Of a DNA stretch of 13,374 bases, positions 1-6,830 are shown one piece after another. Under the pieces are notes generated by a model. It saw only the letters and a program-made list of their open reading frames with translations, was not told the DNA's origin and did not search any database. Each line of letters begins with the position of its first letter. The first letter of the stretch is position 1. Both the position numbers and the translations under genes were made by a program. Source of the DNA: CAZYBG01 sp964645155 (lineage in GTDB: Bacteria; Pseudomonadota; Alphaproteobacteria; Rhodobacterales; Rhodobacteraceae); assembly GCA_964645155.1 (NCBI GenBank), contig CAZYBG010000083.1, positions 1-13,374 of the forward strand. The letters run 5' to 3'.

Positions 1-337
1 GCACGAGGTGAAGCTGATCGTCGACCTGATCTACGAGGGCGGCATCGCCAACATGAACTACTCGATCTCGAACACCGCCGAATACGGCGAGTATGTCAGC
101 GGCCCGCGCATTCTGCCCTACGACGAGACGAAGGCGCGGATGAAGGCGGTCCTGACCGACATCCAGTCGGGCGCGTTCACGCGGAACTGGATGCAGGAAT
201 GCAGCGTCGGCCAGCCGTTCTTCAAGGCCACCCGCCGCAACAACGATGCCCACCAGATCGAGCAGGTGGGCGAGAAGCTGCGCGCGATGATGCCCTGGAT
301 CACCAAGGGCCGGATGGTGGACAAGGCGCGTAACTGA
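1..337 (+). CDS. ilvC: Ketol-acid reductoisomerase, C-terminal part (5' end outside window)
   Basis: Last 111 codons of ketol-acid reductoisomerase, the second common enzyme of valine, leucine and isoleucine synthesis. It isomerises and reduces acetolactate or acetohydroxybutyrate with NADPH and Mg2+ in the cytoplasm. The frame is open from base 2 to the TGA at 335-337. The visible part is the all-helical knotted C-terminal domain of the short class I enzyme: LIVDLIYEGGIANMNYSISN is followed by TAEYGEY, and the Ser of the SIS stretch belongs to the substrate site. The ending (MMPWITKGRMVDKARN) is what one expects of an alphaproteobacterial enzyme of about 340 residues, so the 3' end is intact. 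The first GTG in this frame (base 8) is an internal Val codon, not a start. The next gene follows after 99 bases and is functionally unrelated. Confidence 0.95.
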   Translation, partial: HEVKLIVDLIYEGGIANMNYSISNTAEYGEYVSGPRILPYDETKARMKAVLTDIQSGAFTRNWMQECSVGQPFFKATRRNNDAHQIEQVGEKLRAMMPWITKGRMVDKARN

Positions 338-368
338 GCGGGCGCAAAAGGGCCGCAGCATCCCGCTC
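336..368 (+). terminator. Weak hairpin at the ilvC stop codon
   Basis: GAGCGGG (336-342) can pair with CCCGCTC (362-368) around a 19-base loop, starting inside the ilvC stop codon. No T-run follows, so this is at best a processing or attenuating hairpin. It could equally be chance in such GC-rich sequence. Confidence 0.2.
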
Positions 369-377
369 CACAGAAGG

Positions 378-406
378 TTGACTCGAATCGCGCCGGATCT
401 CAGTTT
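378..406 (+). promoter_or_regulatory. Possible sigma-70 promoter of the amidohydrolase gene
   Basis: TTGACT at 378-383 matches the -35 consensus in five of six bases and lies in the only intergenic stretch between ilvC and the amidohydrolase. The expected -10 position (about 400-406, TCAGTTT) matches poorly, so the call rests on the -35 box and its location alone. Confidence 0.2.
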
Positions 407-436
407 GCCGCATTTGGTGCAGCGGGGGCGCACGGT

Positions 437-2005
437 ATGGCAGGCGGTGTGAAGTTTTCCAGGCGCGGCGTCATCGGCGCCACGGCCGGGCTGGCGGCTG
501 GTGCCGGGGCGGGGCTTCGCCCCGACATCGTGCTCGCCCAGGCCGAAGGCGCGGCCCCGGCCACGAGCGAGCCCGAGCCGCCGTCCGTCGCGGTGGCCGA
601 GGCGGCGGTGGAACAGCACCGCGACGCCATCCTGCGGATCAGCCGCGAGGTCTGGGAACTGGCCGAGACGTCCATCGTCGAGGTAATGTCGTTCCGCGTC
701 CACCTGCGCGAGCTTGAGGCGGCGGGGTTCCGCACCGTGTCGGTCGGCACCTCGGGTTATCCCACCGCCTTCGTCAGCGAATGGTCGCAAGGGTCGGGCG
801 GGCCGGTGATTGCCTTCCTTCCCGAATACGACGCGCTGCCGGGCCTTGGCAACGCCGCCGAACCCGCCCAGACACCCGCGCCAAGCGGCATCACCAGCGG
901 CCATGGCTGCGGCCACAACGTGCTGGGGGCGGGCTGTACCGGCGGGGCCATAGCGCTGAAGTCGATGATGCAGGCCGCAGGCGTGGCGGGCACCGTGCGC
1001 GTCTTTGGCTGCGCCTCGGAAGAGGCGCAGGGGGCCAAGGTGTACTTCGTGCGCGACGGGCTGTTCGACGATGTGGATGCGTCGCTGTCGTGGCATCCGG
1101 CACCCTATGCGGTCACGGGCGAGATCAGCACCTCGGCCAATGCGGCAATCAAGGTGCGCTTCGCCGGGCGCACCGCCCATGCGGGCAACACGCCCTGGGA
1201 CGGGCGGTCGGCGCTGAAGGGGGCCGAACTGTTCGGGGCCGGGATGCAGTACATGCGCGAACATCTGCTGCCGACGACGCGCATCCACTACGTGTACGAA
1301 GTGGCGGGCGTCGCGCCCAACATCGTGCCCGATGCCGCGCAGATCTGGATGACGATCCGCGGCGCGAACGGGCCGGATGTGCAGGCGGTGGTGGATTGGG
1401 CGCGCGATGTCTGCACCGGGGCCGCGCTGATGACGCAGACGGCGGGCGAGTTCCAGGTGTACTACGGCATGACTGAACTGGTGCCGAACCTGCCGATGAT
1501 CGGTCTGGCGCAGCGGCACATGGAGGCGCGTCCGCCGACCTGGACCGAGGCAGAGCAGGCATTTGCCAAGGCCTGCCAGAAGGCGATGGGCCTGCCCGAG
1601 GCGGGGATGGCCACGTCGGTGCTTCCGCCGCTTGGCCCGATGCCCGTGGGCGGGTCGTCCGACATGGGCGATGTCTCCAAGGTCACGCCGTTGGGGGCGT
1701 TCGGCTGGCCGACGGCGGGCCTTGGCACCTCCCTGCACACCTGGGCGATCACCGCCTGCGGGGGCATGTCGATCGGCGACCGCGCCTCGCTCGACACGGC
1801 GCGGATCCTGGCCGGGATGGGGTACGACCTGATGACCGACGCGGACCTGCTCACGGCGGCCAAGGCCGACCTTGCGGCGCGGTTGGCGAAGGTTCCGTTC
1901 GTCCCGGCCCTGCCGCCCGAACAGAAGGAGCCGATCGGCATCCCGGACTGGCTGCGCAAGACCGGGCAGGACGACTTCACGGCGGTCGATCTGCCGGCAG
2001 GCTGA
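437..2005 (+). CDS. Tat-exported M20-family amidohydrolase (AbgB-like)
   Basis: A 522-residue zinc-dependent amidohydrolase of the M20 peptidase family, closest in look to p-aminobenzoyl-glutamate hydrolase subunit B. It should hydrolyse an amide bond of an N-acyl amino acid or similar compound; the substrate cannot be told. Residues 8-10 (SRR) begin a twin-arginine signal followed by an Ala/Gly-rich hydrophobic stretch, with a likely cleavage site after AQA at 34-36, so the product should be periplasmic. Metal-site candidates are HGCGHN (156-161), the Glu pair E195/E196, H220 in the WHP motif and H434 near the end. The dimerisation-domain signature GRTAHAGNTPWDGRSA is present. The ATG at 437 places the Tat motif correctly; its ribosome site (GGGGGCG) is poor. 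It stands alone between ilvC and a strong terminator. Family assignment is firm, export likely, substrate unknown. Confidence 0.88.
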   Translation: MAGGVKFSRRGVIGATAGLAAGAGAGLRPDIVLAQAEGAAPATSEPEPPSVAVAEAAVEQHRDAILRISREVWELAETSIVEVMSFRVHLRELEAAGFRTVSVGTSGYPTAFVSEWSQGSGGPVIAFLPEYDALPGLGNAAEPAQTPAPSGITSGHGCGHNVLGAGCTGGAIALKSMMQAAGVAGTVRVFGCASEEAQGAKVYFVRDGLFDDVDASLSWHPAPYAVTGEISTSANAAIKVRFAGRTAHAGNTPWDGRSALKGAELFGAGMQYMREHLLPTTRIHYVYEVAGVAPNIVPDAAQIWMTIRGANGPDVQAVVDWARDVCTGAALMTQTAGEFQVYYGMTELVPNLPMIGLAQRHMEARPPTWTEAEQAFAKACQKAMGLPEAGMATSVLPPLGPMPVGGSSDMGDVSKVTPLGAFGWPTAGLGTSLHTWAITACGGMSIGDRASLDTARILAGMGYDLMTDADLLTAAKADLAARLAKVPFVPALPPEQKEPIGIPDWLRKTGQDDFTAVDLPAG

Positions 2006-2028
2006 GCGCGGCATTCGCAATCGGGCGA

Positions 2029-2055
2029 GGGGCGCCGGCGGCGCCCCTTTTCTTT
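2029..2055 (+). terminator. Intrinsic terminator after the amidohydrolase gene
   Basis: GGGGCGCC (2029-2036) pairs perfectly with GGCGCCCC (2040-2047) around a three-base loop and is followed by TTTTCTTT (2048-2055). The stem is all G/C and the T-run lies directly behind it. It sits 24 bases after the stop and separates the amidohydrolase from the dehydrogenase transcript. Confidence 0.9.
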
Positions 2056-2104
2056 GCGCGCGACCTCGCCGAGAGTGACGGCCGGCAGGGCGTTGGGGGG
2101 CATC

Positions 2105-2872
2105 ATGGCGGACAGGCTGCGGGGCAAGGTGGCGATCGTCTCGGGCGGCGCGACCGGCATGGGCGGGGCGGCGTCCAGCCTCTTCGCCGCCGAGGGGGCG
2201 AAGGTCGCGATCGTCGATCTCAACCGCGACGCCGCAGAGGAACGGGCCGAGGCGATCCGCCGGGCCGGCGGCACGGCCATCGCGCTTCGGGCCGATGTCT
2301 CGCAGGCCGCCGAGGTAGAGGCAGCGGTGGCGGCGGCCGGGCATGCCCACGGGCCGGCGACGGTGCTTTTCAACCATGCCGGCACGATCGTCATCAAGCC
2401 GTTCCTCGAGACCACCGAGGCGGAATGGGACTGGCTGCACGCGGTGAACGTCAAGTCGATGTTCCTGATGACCAGGGCGGTGCTGCCGGGGATGATCGCG
2501 GCGGGCGGCGGGTCGATCGTCTGCACCTCGTCGATCTCGGCGGTGGCGGCGACGCCGATGGAGGTGCTCTACGGCACGACCAAGGGCGCCTGCCACATGT
2601 TCGCCCGCGCCATCGCGGTCGAGTTCCGCGACCGCGGCATCCGCTGCAACGCTGTCTGCCCGGGCTTCGTGCGCACCCCGCACGGGTTGCGCGAGGTGGA
2701 CGAGCTGCAGCGCCTCGGCGTCGACGTCTCGGAAGCGGCGCTCGCCCAGCAGCAGGGGCGCATCGCCGAACCCGAGGAGGTGGCGCGCGCCGCGCTGTTT
2801 CTGGCCTCGGACGAGGCGAGCTTCGTCAGCGGCACGCATCTCTTCGTCGACAACGCCTTCACCGCCGTCTGA
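2105..2872 (+). CDS. Short-chain dehydrogenase/reductase (classical SDR, NAD-type)
   Basis: A 255-residue cytoplasmic oxidoreductase of the classical SDR family, acting on an unknown alcohol or carbonyl substrate. All family marks are visible: Rossmann motif SGGATGMG (13-20), acidic D38 at the end of the second strand (which favours NAD over NADP), NHAG (90-93), and the tetrad N115, S143, Y156 and K160 (YGTTK). The PG of CPGFVRT and the C-terminal FVSGTHLFVDNAF stretch are also present. The length is normal. The start is the ATG at 2105, with a G-run (2095-2100) four bases upstream as ribosome site; an in-frame TTG at 2054 lies inside the preceding terminator's T-run and is unlikely. It has its own transcription unit after that terminator. 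No neighbour reveals its pathway. Confidence 0.93.
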   Translation: MADRLRGKVAIVSGGATGMGGAASSLFAAEGAKVAIVDLNRDAAEERAEAIRRAGGTAIALRADVSQAAEVEAAVAAAGHAHGPATVLFNHAGTIVIKPFLETTEAEWDWLHAVNVKSMFLMTRAVLPGMIAAGGGSIVCTSSISAVAATPMEVLYGTTKGACHMFARAIAVEFRDRGIRCNAVCPGFVRTPHGLREVDELQRLGVDVSEAALAQQQGRIAEPEEVARAALFLASDEASFVSGTHLFVDNAFTAV

Positions 2873-2886
2873 GCGGAGCCTCGCGC

Positions 2887-2917
2887 GGCCGCGGGCAGGT
2901 TGCCGCTGCCCGCGGCC
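2887..2917 (+). terminator. Perfect 12-bp hairpin between SDR and S8 peptidase genes
   Basis: GGCCGCGGGCAG (2887-2898) pairs perfectly with CTGCCCGCGGCC (2906-2917) around a seven-base loop. CCTC (2879-2882) and GAGG (2918-2921) can extend the stem beyond a four-base bulge. It begins 14 bases after the SDR stop, as an intrinsic terminator would, but no T-run follows. It may be a T-less terminator, a transcript-stabilising 3' hairpin or a protein-binding palindrome. Confidence 0.45.
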
Positions 2918-2991
2918 GAGGATGCTCGCGCCGGTTGTCAGCGCGGGGGCGGAGCGGCATGGTCGCGGGGTTCCCTCGCGCAGGCGCAGCC

Positions 2992-4182
2992 ATGACCCAC
3001 CCGCTCCTCGATGCCCTTCGCCCGCAGCCGACCGGCGGGCTGATCGTGACCTTCCGCGAGGGCGTCGGCCACGACCGGCAGGAGATCTGCCTCGCCCGCG
3101 CCGCGGGCGCCGAGGTGCATACGCTCGACCCGATGACCGAGGCGCCGCGGGCGATGCCCGACGCCCTCGCCATGCTGCTCGGCGATGCCGGGATCGGCTT
3201 CGTCTCCGAGGCCTGCGAGGCCGCCGCCCGCGAGGCGCTCGCCGCCGACGACGCGGTCGAGGAGGTGCGGCCCGAGTTCTGGATGTTCGCGCTCGACCGG
3301 TTCGAGGACCGGCCCGACCTCACTTGGGGGCTGCAGGCCGTGGGCGCGGCCGCTTCGCCTTTCACCGGTGCGGGCGTCAAGCTCTGCGTCCTCGATACCG
3401 GGCTCGATCTTGGCCACCCCGACTTCGCCGGCCGCGAGATCGTGAGCCGCAGCTTCGCGCCGGGCGAGGAGGTTCAGGACGGCAGCGGCCATGGTACGCA
3501 TTGCGCCGGCACCGCCGCCGGGCCGGCGGCACCGGCCGGGACGCCGCGCTACGGCGTCGCGCCGGGGGCGCTGCTCCATGTCGGCAAGGTGCTGGGCAAC
3601 AGCGGCTCGGGGCGCGAGCGCGACATCCTCGCGGGCATGCTCTGGGCGATCGGCGAGGGCTGCGCGGTGATCTCGATGTCGCTCGGCCGGGCGGTCCGGC
3701 CGGGCGAGCCGCCCTCGCCCGACTACGAGCGGGTGGGGCGCATGGCGCTGGAGCGCGGATCGCTCATCGTCGCGGCGGCGGGCAACGAGAGCTCGCGGCA
3801 ATATGGCCACATCGCGCCGGTGGGGGCGCCCGCCAACTCGCCCTCGATCCTCGCGGTCGCCGCGCTCGACCAGTCGCTCGGCGTGGCCGAGTTCTCCTCG
3901 GGCGGGCTCAACCCGGCCGGCGGCGAGGTGGATATCGCGGCGCCCGGCGTCGGCATCTTCTCGGCCGTGCCGCGGCCGGAGCTGCACCGGGTGCTGCGCG
4001 GCACCTCGATGGCCTGCCCGCATGTCGCCGGCCTTGCCGCGCTCTGGGCCGAGAGCGACGCCGCCCTGCGCGGCCGCGCGCTGTGGGACCGGCTTTCGGT
4101 GGCGGCGCGCCAGCTTGACCTGCCGTCCCGCGACGTGGGGCGCGGGCTGGCCCAGGCGCCGGGCGCCGCACCTGTTTCATGA
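2992..4182 (+). CDS. S8-family (subtilisin-like) serine peptidase with I9-like prodomain, no signal peptide
   Basis: A 396-residue subtilase. The catalytic triad is complete: D135 in CVLDTGLDLGHPDF, H167 in GHGTHCAG and S339 in GTSMACPHVAG, with oxyanion-hole N265 in AAAGNES. Residues about 15-100 look like an inhibitor-I9-type prodomain, opening with LIVTF (17-21) and ending with AVEEVRPE (88-95), as I9 domains do before the mature enzyme. No signal peptide or Tat motif precedes the prodomain, so either the enzyme works in the cytoplasm or export uses an unseen route. The start is uncertain: ATG 2992 begins directly before the prodomain but has only a weak AGG upstream; ATG 2959 adds 11 residues and has GGAG four bases upstream. 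The gene lies 45 bases before a small gene for a prodomain-like protein, suggesting a pair. The target is unknown. Confidence 0.9.
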   Translation: MTHPLLDALRPQPTGGLIVTFREGVGHDRQEICLARAAGAEVHTLDPMTEAPRAMPDALAMLLGDAGIGFVSEACEAAAREALAADDAVEEVRPEFWMFALDRFEDRPDLTWGLQAVGAAASPFTGAGVKLCVLDTGLDLGHPDFAGREIVSRSFAPGEEVQDGSGHGTHCAGTAAGPAAPAGTPRYGVAPGALLHVGKVLGNSGSGRERDILAGMLWAIGEGCAVISMSLGRAVRPGEPPSPDYERVGRMALERGSLIVAAAGNESSRQYGHIAPVGAPANSPSILAVAALDQSLGVAEFSSGGLNPAGGEVDIAAPGVGIFSAVPRPELHRVLRGTSMACPHVAGLAALWAESDAALRGRALWDRLSVAARQLDLPSRDVGRGLAQAPGAAPVS

Positions 4183-4217
4183 CGGCCGGCGAATGCCTAT
4201 CTTGAGGCGCAGGCAGC

Positions 4218-4222
4218 GGAGG
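4218..4222 (+). promoter_or_regulatory. Strong ribosome binding site of the small prodomain-like gene
   Basis: GGAGG five bases before the ATG at 4228 is among the best Shine-Dalgarno sites in the window and stronger than that of the peptidase gene upstream. It fixes the start and suggests that the small protein may be made in excess over the peptidase. Confidence 0.75.
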
Positions 4223-4227
4223 ATGCG

Positions 4228-4470
4228 ATGGCCTGGATCAGCATCAAGGTCGTGGTCGACGCGGCGCATGTGGCGCAGACCGAAGCCGTCTGCGCCGAAC
4301 TCCAGAGCCTCGGGATGCGGGTGGAAACCACGATGCCCGAGATCGGCGTGATCTTTGGGGCGGCCGAGGAAAGCCTGCTGCCCGCCGTCTCACGCGCCGA
4401 GGGCGTTCTGTCGGCCGACCGCGAGGGCGAGATGCGGGTGCCGCCCGTCTCGGGCCACGTGCCGCAGTAG
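4228..4470 (+). CDS. Small protein resembling a free-standing peptidase prodomain (I9-like)
   Basis: An 80-residue protein without signal peptide or membrane segment. The order of predicted elements is strand (4-10, ISIKVVV), helix (14-28), strand (30-35), strand (39-44, IGVIFG), helix (47-57), strand (60-65), then a Pro-containing tail from 71. This is the beta-alpha-beta-beta-alpha-beta order of subtilisin prodomains and I9 inhibitors. The IGVIFG segment and the helix and strand after it parallel IGFVSE and what follows in the prodomain of the adjacent S8 peptidase. It lies 45 bases behind that peptidase, on the same strand, with its own strong GGAGG. The likely role, by inference, is inhibitor or folding helper of the peptidase. 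A small binding or regulatory protein of ferredoxin-like fold is the alternative. It ends three bases before the convergent glmM. Confidence 0.8.
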   Translation: MAWISIKVVVDAAHVAQTEAVCAELQSLGMRVETTMPEIGVIFGAAEESLLPAVSRAEGVLSADREGEMRVPPVSGHVPQ

Positions 4471-4473
4471 CCC

Positions 4474-5820
4474 TCAGGCCGCCGCGCGCTCCACCGCCGC
4501 CACGATCTCGTCCACCACCTCGGCCAGAAGCGCTTCGTCCTCGCATTCGGCCATGACCCGGACCAGCGGCTCGGTCCCCGACTTCCGGATCAGGAGGCGG
4601 CCCTTGCCGTTCAGTCGCGCCTCGGCCCCGGCGATCACCGCACTGACCGCAGGCGCCGTCAGCGGCTCCGCTCCGGCGGCGTAGCGGACGTTCTTCAGAA
4701 GCTGCGGCACCCGGGCGAAGCTTTCGACGAGGCCCGAGGCCGGGCGCCCGGTTTCGGCCATCGCCGCGAGGAACTGGAGCGCCGCGATCAGCCCGTCGCC
4801 GGTGGTGGCGTAGTCGGTCATCACGATGTGGCCCGACTGCTCGCCGCCGAGGTTCCAGCCGCCCTCGCGCATCCGCTCGACCACGTAACGGTCGCCGACC
4901 GGCGTGCGCTCGAGGCGCAGTCCGCGGCCCTGCAGGAACCGCTCGAGCCCGAGGTTCGACATGACCGAGGCGACGAGCGTGCCGTCCTTGAGCCGGCCCT
5001 CTGCGGCCCAGCGGGCGGCGAACAGCGCCATGATCTGGTCGCCGTCGGCGACGCGGCCGGTTTCGTCGATCAGCATCACCCGGTCGGCGTCGCCGTCAAG
5101 CGAGATGCCGAGATCGGCCTGGTGGGCGATGACCGTCTCGACGCAAATCCCGGTGTCGGTCGAGCCGCAGCCGTCGTTGATGTTGTGCCCGTTCGGCGCC
5201 ACGCCTACGGGGATCACCTGCGCGCCCAGTTCCCACAGCACGTCGGGCGCCGCGCGGTAGGCCGCGCCATTGGCGCAGTCGATCACCACCTTGAGGCCGC
5301 CGAGGCTGCGGCCGCGGGGAAAGGTGGTCTTGGCGTATTCGACGTAGCGCCCGCGCCCGTCGTCGATCCGCTTGGCGCGGCCGATGTTCTGCGGCCGGGC
5401 AAGGTCGATCTCGCCCGCGACGATGCCCTCGATCGCAGCCTCGGCCTCGTCCGACAGCTTGAAGCCGTCGGGGCCGAAGAACTTGATGCCGTTGTCGTGC
5501 GCCGGGTTGTGCGAGGCCGAGATCATGATCCCGAGATCGGCGCGCATCGACCGGGTGAGATAGCCCACCGCGGGCGTCGGCACCGGCCCGAGGAGGAGCA
5601 CGTTCATGCCGGTCGAGGTCAACCCGGCGGTCAGCGCCGTCTCCAGCATGTAGCCCGAAAGCCGCGTGTCCTTGCCGATCACCACGCGGTGGCCGTTCGA
5701 CCCGTCGGAGCGGAAGAAGCGCCCCGCCGCGGCGCCGAGGCGCAGCGCAAGCTCCGCGGTCATCGGATGCGTGTTGGCAAGGCCGCGGACGCCGTCGGTG
5801 CCGAAGAGCTTGCGTGCCAT
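4474..5820 (-). CDS. glmM: Phosphoglucosamine mutase
   Basis: A 448-residue alpha-D-phosphohexomutase that turns glucosamine-6-phosphate into glucosamine-1-phosphate, the step before GlmU makes UDP-GlcNAc for peptidoglycan and LPS. The start MARKLFGTDGVRG is the family's N-terminal signature. S103 in ISASHNP is the phosphoserine, DGDADR (242-247) the Mg2+ loop, and KSGTEPLVRVM near the end the phosphate-binding loop. The length is the usual one. The start is the ATG at 5818-5820, with GGGGAG (complement of 5831-5836) ten bases upstream; an upstream in-frame extension to 5973 adds no family sequence. It is the last gene of the minus-strand series, 156 bases after sleB, and probably can be transcribed on its own. 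Its 3' end nearly touches the convergent small gene and leaves no room for a separate terminator. Confidence 0.97.
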   Translation of the reverse strand: MARKLFGTDGVRGLANTHPMTAELALRLGAAAGRFFRSDGSNGHRVVIGKDTRLSGYMLETALTAGLTSTGMNVLLLGPVPTPAVGYLTRSMRADLGIMISASHNPAHDNGIKFFGPDGFKLSDEAEAAIEGIVAGEIDLARPQNIGRAKRIDDGRGRYVEYAKTTFPRGRSLGGLKVVIDCANGAAYRAAPDVLWELGAQVIPVGVAPNGHNINDGCGSTDTGICVETVIAHQADLGISLDGDADRVMLIDETGRVADGDQIMALFAARWAAEGRLKDGTLVASVMSNLGLERFLQGRGLRLERTPVGDRYVVERMREGGWNLGGEQSGHIVMTDYATTGDGLIAALQFLAAMAETGRPASGLVESFARVPQLLKNVRYAAGAEPLTAPAVSAVIAGAEARLNGKGRLLIRKSGTEPLVRVMAECEDEALLAEVVDEIVAAVERAAA

Positions 5821-5976
5821 GCTGAACGTTCTCCCCGATCCCGCGCCGATCCCGCCCGGCGTCCACGCAACCGCCCGCGACTGTCCCGCGGCGCCACACT
5901 TGCCCGTGGTCCCCTTTCTAGCACGGCCGCGCCGCTTATGAACCCCCCGGGGAAGGCGGCGCGCCGCCGCCATGCG

Positions 5977-6639
5977 TCAGCGCGAGGCCAGTTCGACCGG
6001 CTGGCGGTAGAAGACGTGCCGGCCGATCCGGGCAGTCTGCGGGAACCGCCGGGCCCAGCCAGGGCGGACGGCGCTGGCGTGGAAGTGCGTCGCACCGGCG
6101 GTCAGCCCGCGCGGCGCACCGTCGAGCAGCGCGCGGGCGATCTTGCCGGCGACCTCGAAGGCCTCGCGCTCGCGGATCCGGTCCGGCACGCCGTCGCAGG
6201 CGAAGCTGAACTGGCACCCCTGCGCGCCGCGGCCGGCGCCCTGCCGGACCACGCCGCAGACGGTATCGGGGTAGGTCGCATGGTCGCGCCGGTTCAGGAT
6301 CACCTCGGCGACGGCGGCCTGGCCCCGCGGCGGCTCGCCGCGCGCCTCGAAATAGATCGCTTCGGCCAGGCAGCGCCATTCGGCGTCGCCATTCGCCGCC
6401 GGGAGCGCGGCGAGCCAGGCGCGGTCGTAGCCGGGGCCGGCGGGCATGAGGCTCGCGACCGTTTCCGGGTCGAGCGCGGCGGCCGCGGCGGCCTGGCTGC
6501 CGGCGGCGGCCGAAGCGGTCGCGGCGGCGGCGCCGTCAGCACCGATCTCGGCGTCCGCGCCGGAGCCATCGGCGGAGGCCGGGCTGCCGAACGCCAGCCA
6601 AAGCCCCAGACAAGCTGTGAGGATCATGCGCGAACGCAT
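5977..6639 (-). CDS. SleB-type cell wall hydrolase, exported
   Basis: A 220-residue peptidoglycan hydrolase of the SleB/Hydrolase_2 family, named after the Bacillus spore-cortex lytic enzyme; in non-sporing bacteria it presumably remodels the wall. Residues 1-23 form a signal peptide (MRSR, hydrophobic core, likely cut after ASA). A low-complexity Ala-rich linker follows (about 28-55), then the catalytic domain from about 85 to the end. E98 in AIYFEARGEP is the expected catalytic glutamate. The CQFSFACDG motif and the closing THFHA...WARRF...IGRHVFYR segment are typical. The ATG at 6637-6639 has AGGA nine bases upstream. It lies between the dikinase-like gene (191 bases upstream) and glmM, sharing an envelope theme with the latter. 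LTAC at residues 7-10 looks like a lipobox but sits too close to the N-terminus. Confidence 0.9.
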   Translation of the reverse strand: MRSRMILTACLGLWLAFGSPASADGSGADAEIGADGAAAATASAAAGSQAAAAAALDPETVASLMPAGPGYDRAWLAALPAANGDAEWRCLAEAIYFEARGEPPRGQAAVAEVILNRRDHATYPDTVCGVVRQGAGRGAQGCQFSFACDGVPDRIREREAFEVAGKIARALLDGAPRGLTAGATHFHASAVRPGWARRFPQTARIGRHVFYRQPVELASR

Positions 6640-6830
6640 TGATGTATTTCCTGTTTCTTTTCATCGGCCAGTCGCGACTGCTGCCTCTGCGGCCGGCAGG
6701 CGGGGAGATAACGCGCGGGACTCGCCCGGTCCAGCGGATGTGGCGGAAATGCAACGCTGCTGCGCGGGCTACCGCCGCACGCTCAGCGCGAAATCTGAGG
6801 AGATCGCGGCAAGTAGCTGTAACGAAACGC
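6640..6830. other. Intergenic stretch between the dikinase-like gene and sleB
   Basis: A 191-base gap between two minus-strand genes. No open frame with a ribosome site, no hairpin followed by a T-run and no convincing -35/-10 pair was seen on either strand. The part nearest sleB (6640-6665) is markedly A/T-rich compared with the surroundings, as a leader would be. It presumably holds the sleB promoter, which I could not place. Confidence 0.4.

Noticed and set aside
2425..2991. Upstream extension of the S8 peptidase frame into the SDR gene
   Set aside because: The extra residues are out-of-frame SDR sequence of low complexity; the peptidase prodomain starts only after 2992.
4443..4455. GCCCG-TCT-CGGGC hairpin inside the end of the small prodomain-like gene as a bidirectional terminator
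   Set aside because: Only five pairs, lies within coding sequence and has no T-run on either side.
5955..5968. Palindrome GGCGGCGCGCCGCC between sleB and glmM as a terminator
   Set aside because: It is a simple GC-repeat palindrome leaving a five-pair stem with no T-run on either strand; chance is enough to explain it.
5821..5973. Upstream extension of the glmM frame
   Set aside because: The family's N-terminal signature begins at 5820 and has a ribosome site; the extension is unlike any GlmM N-terminus.
6610..6621. Lipobox LTAC in the SleB signal peptide
   Set aside because: The Cys is residue 10 and the hydrophobic stretch before it is only about three residues; the ASA cleavage site after residue 23 fits better.
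4828..6642. A 604-codon plus-strand open frame opposite glmM and sleB
   Set aside because: It covers two well-supported genes on the other strand, spans their intergenic gap and shows no motif or ribosome site.
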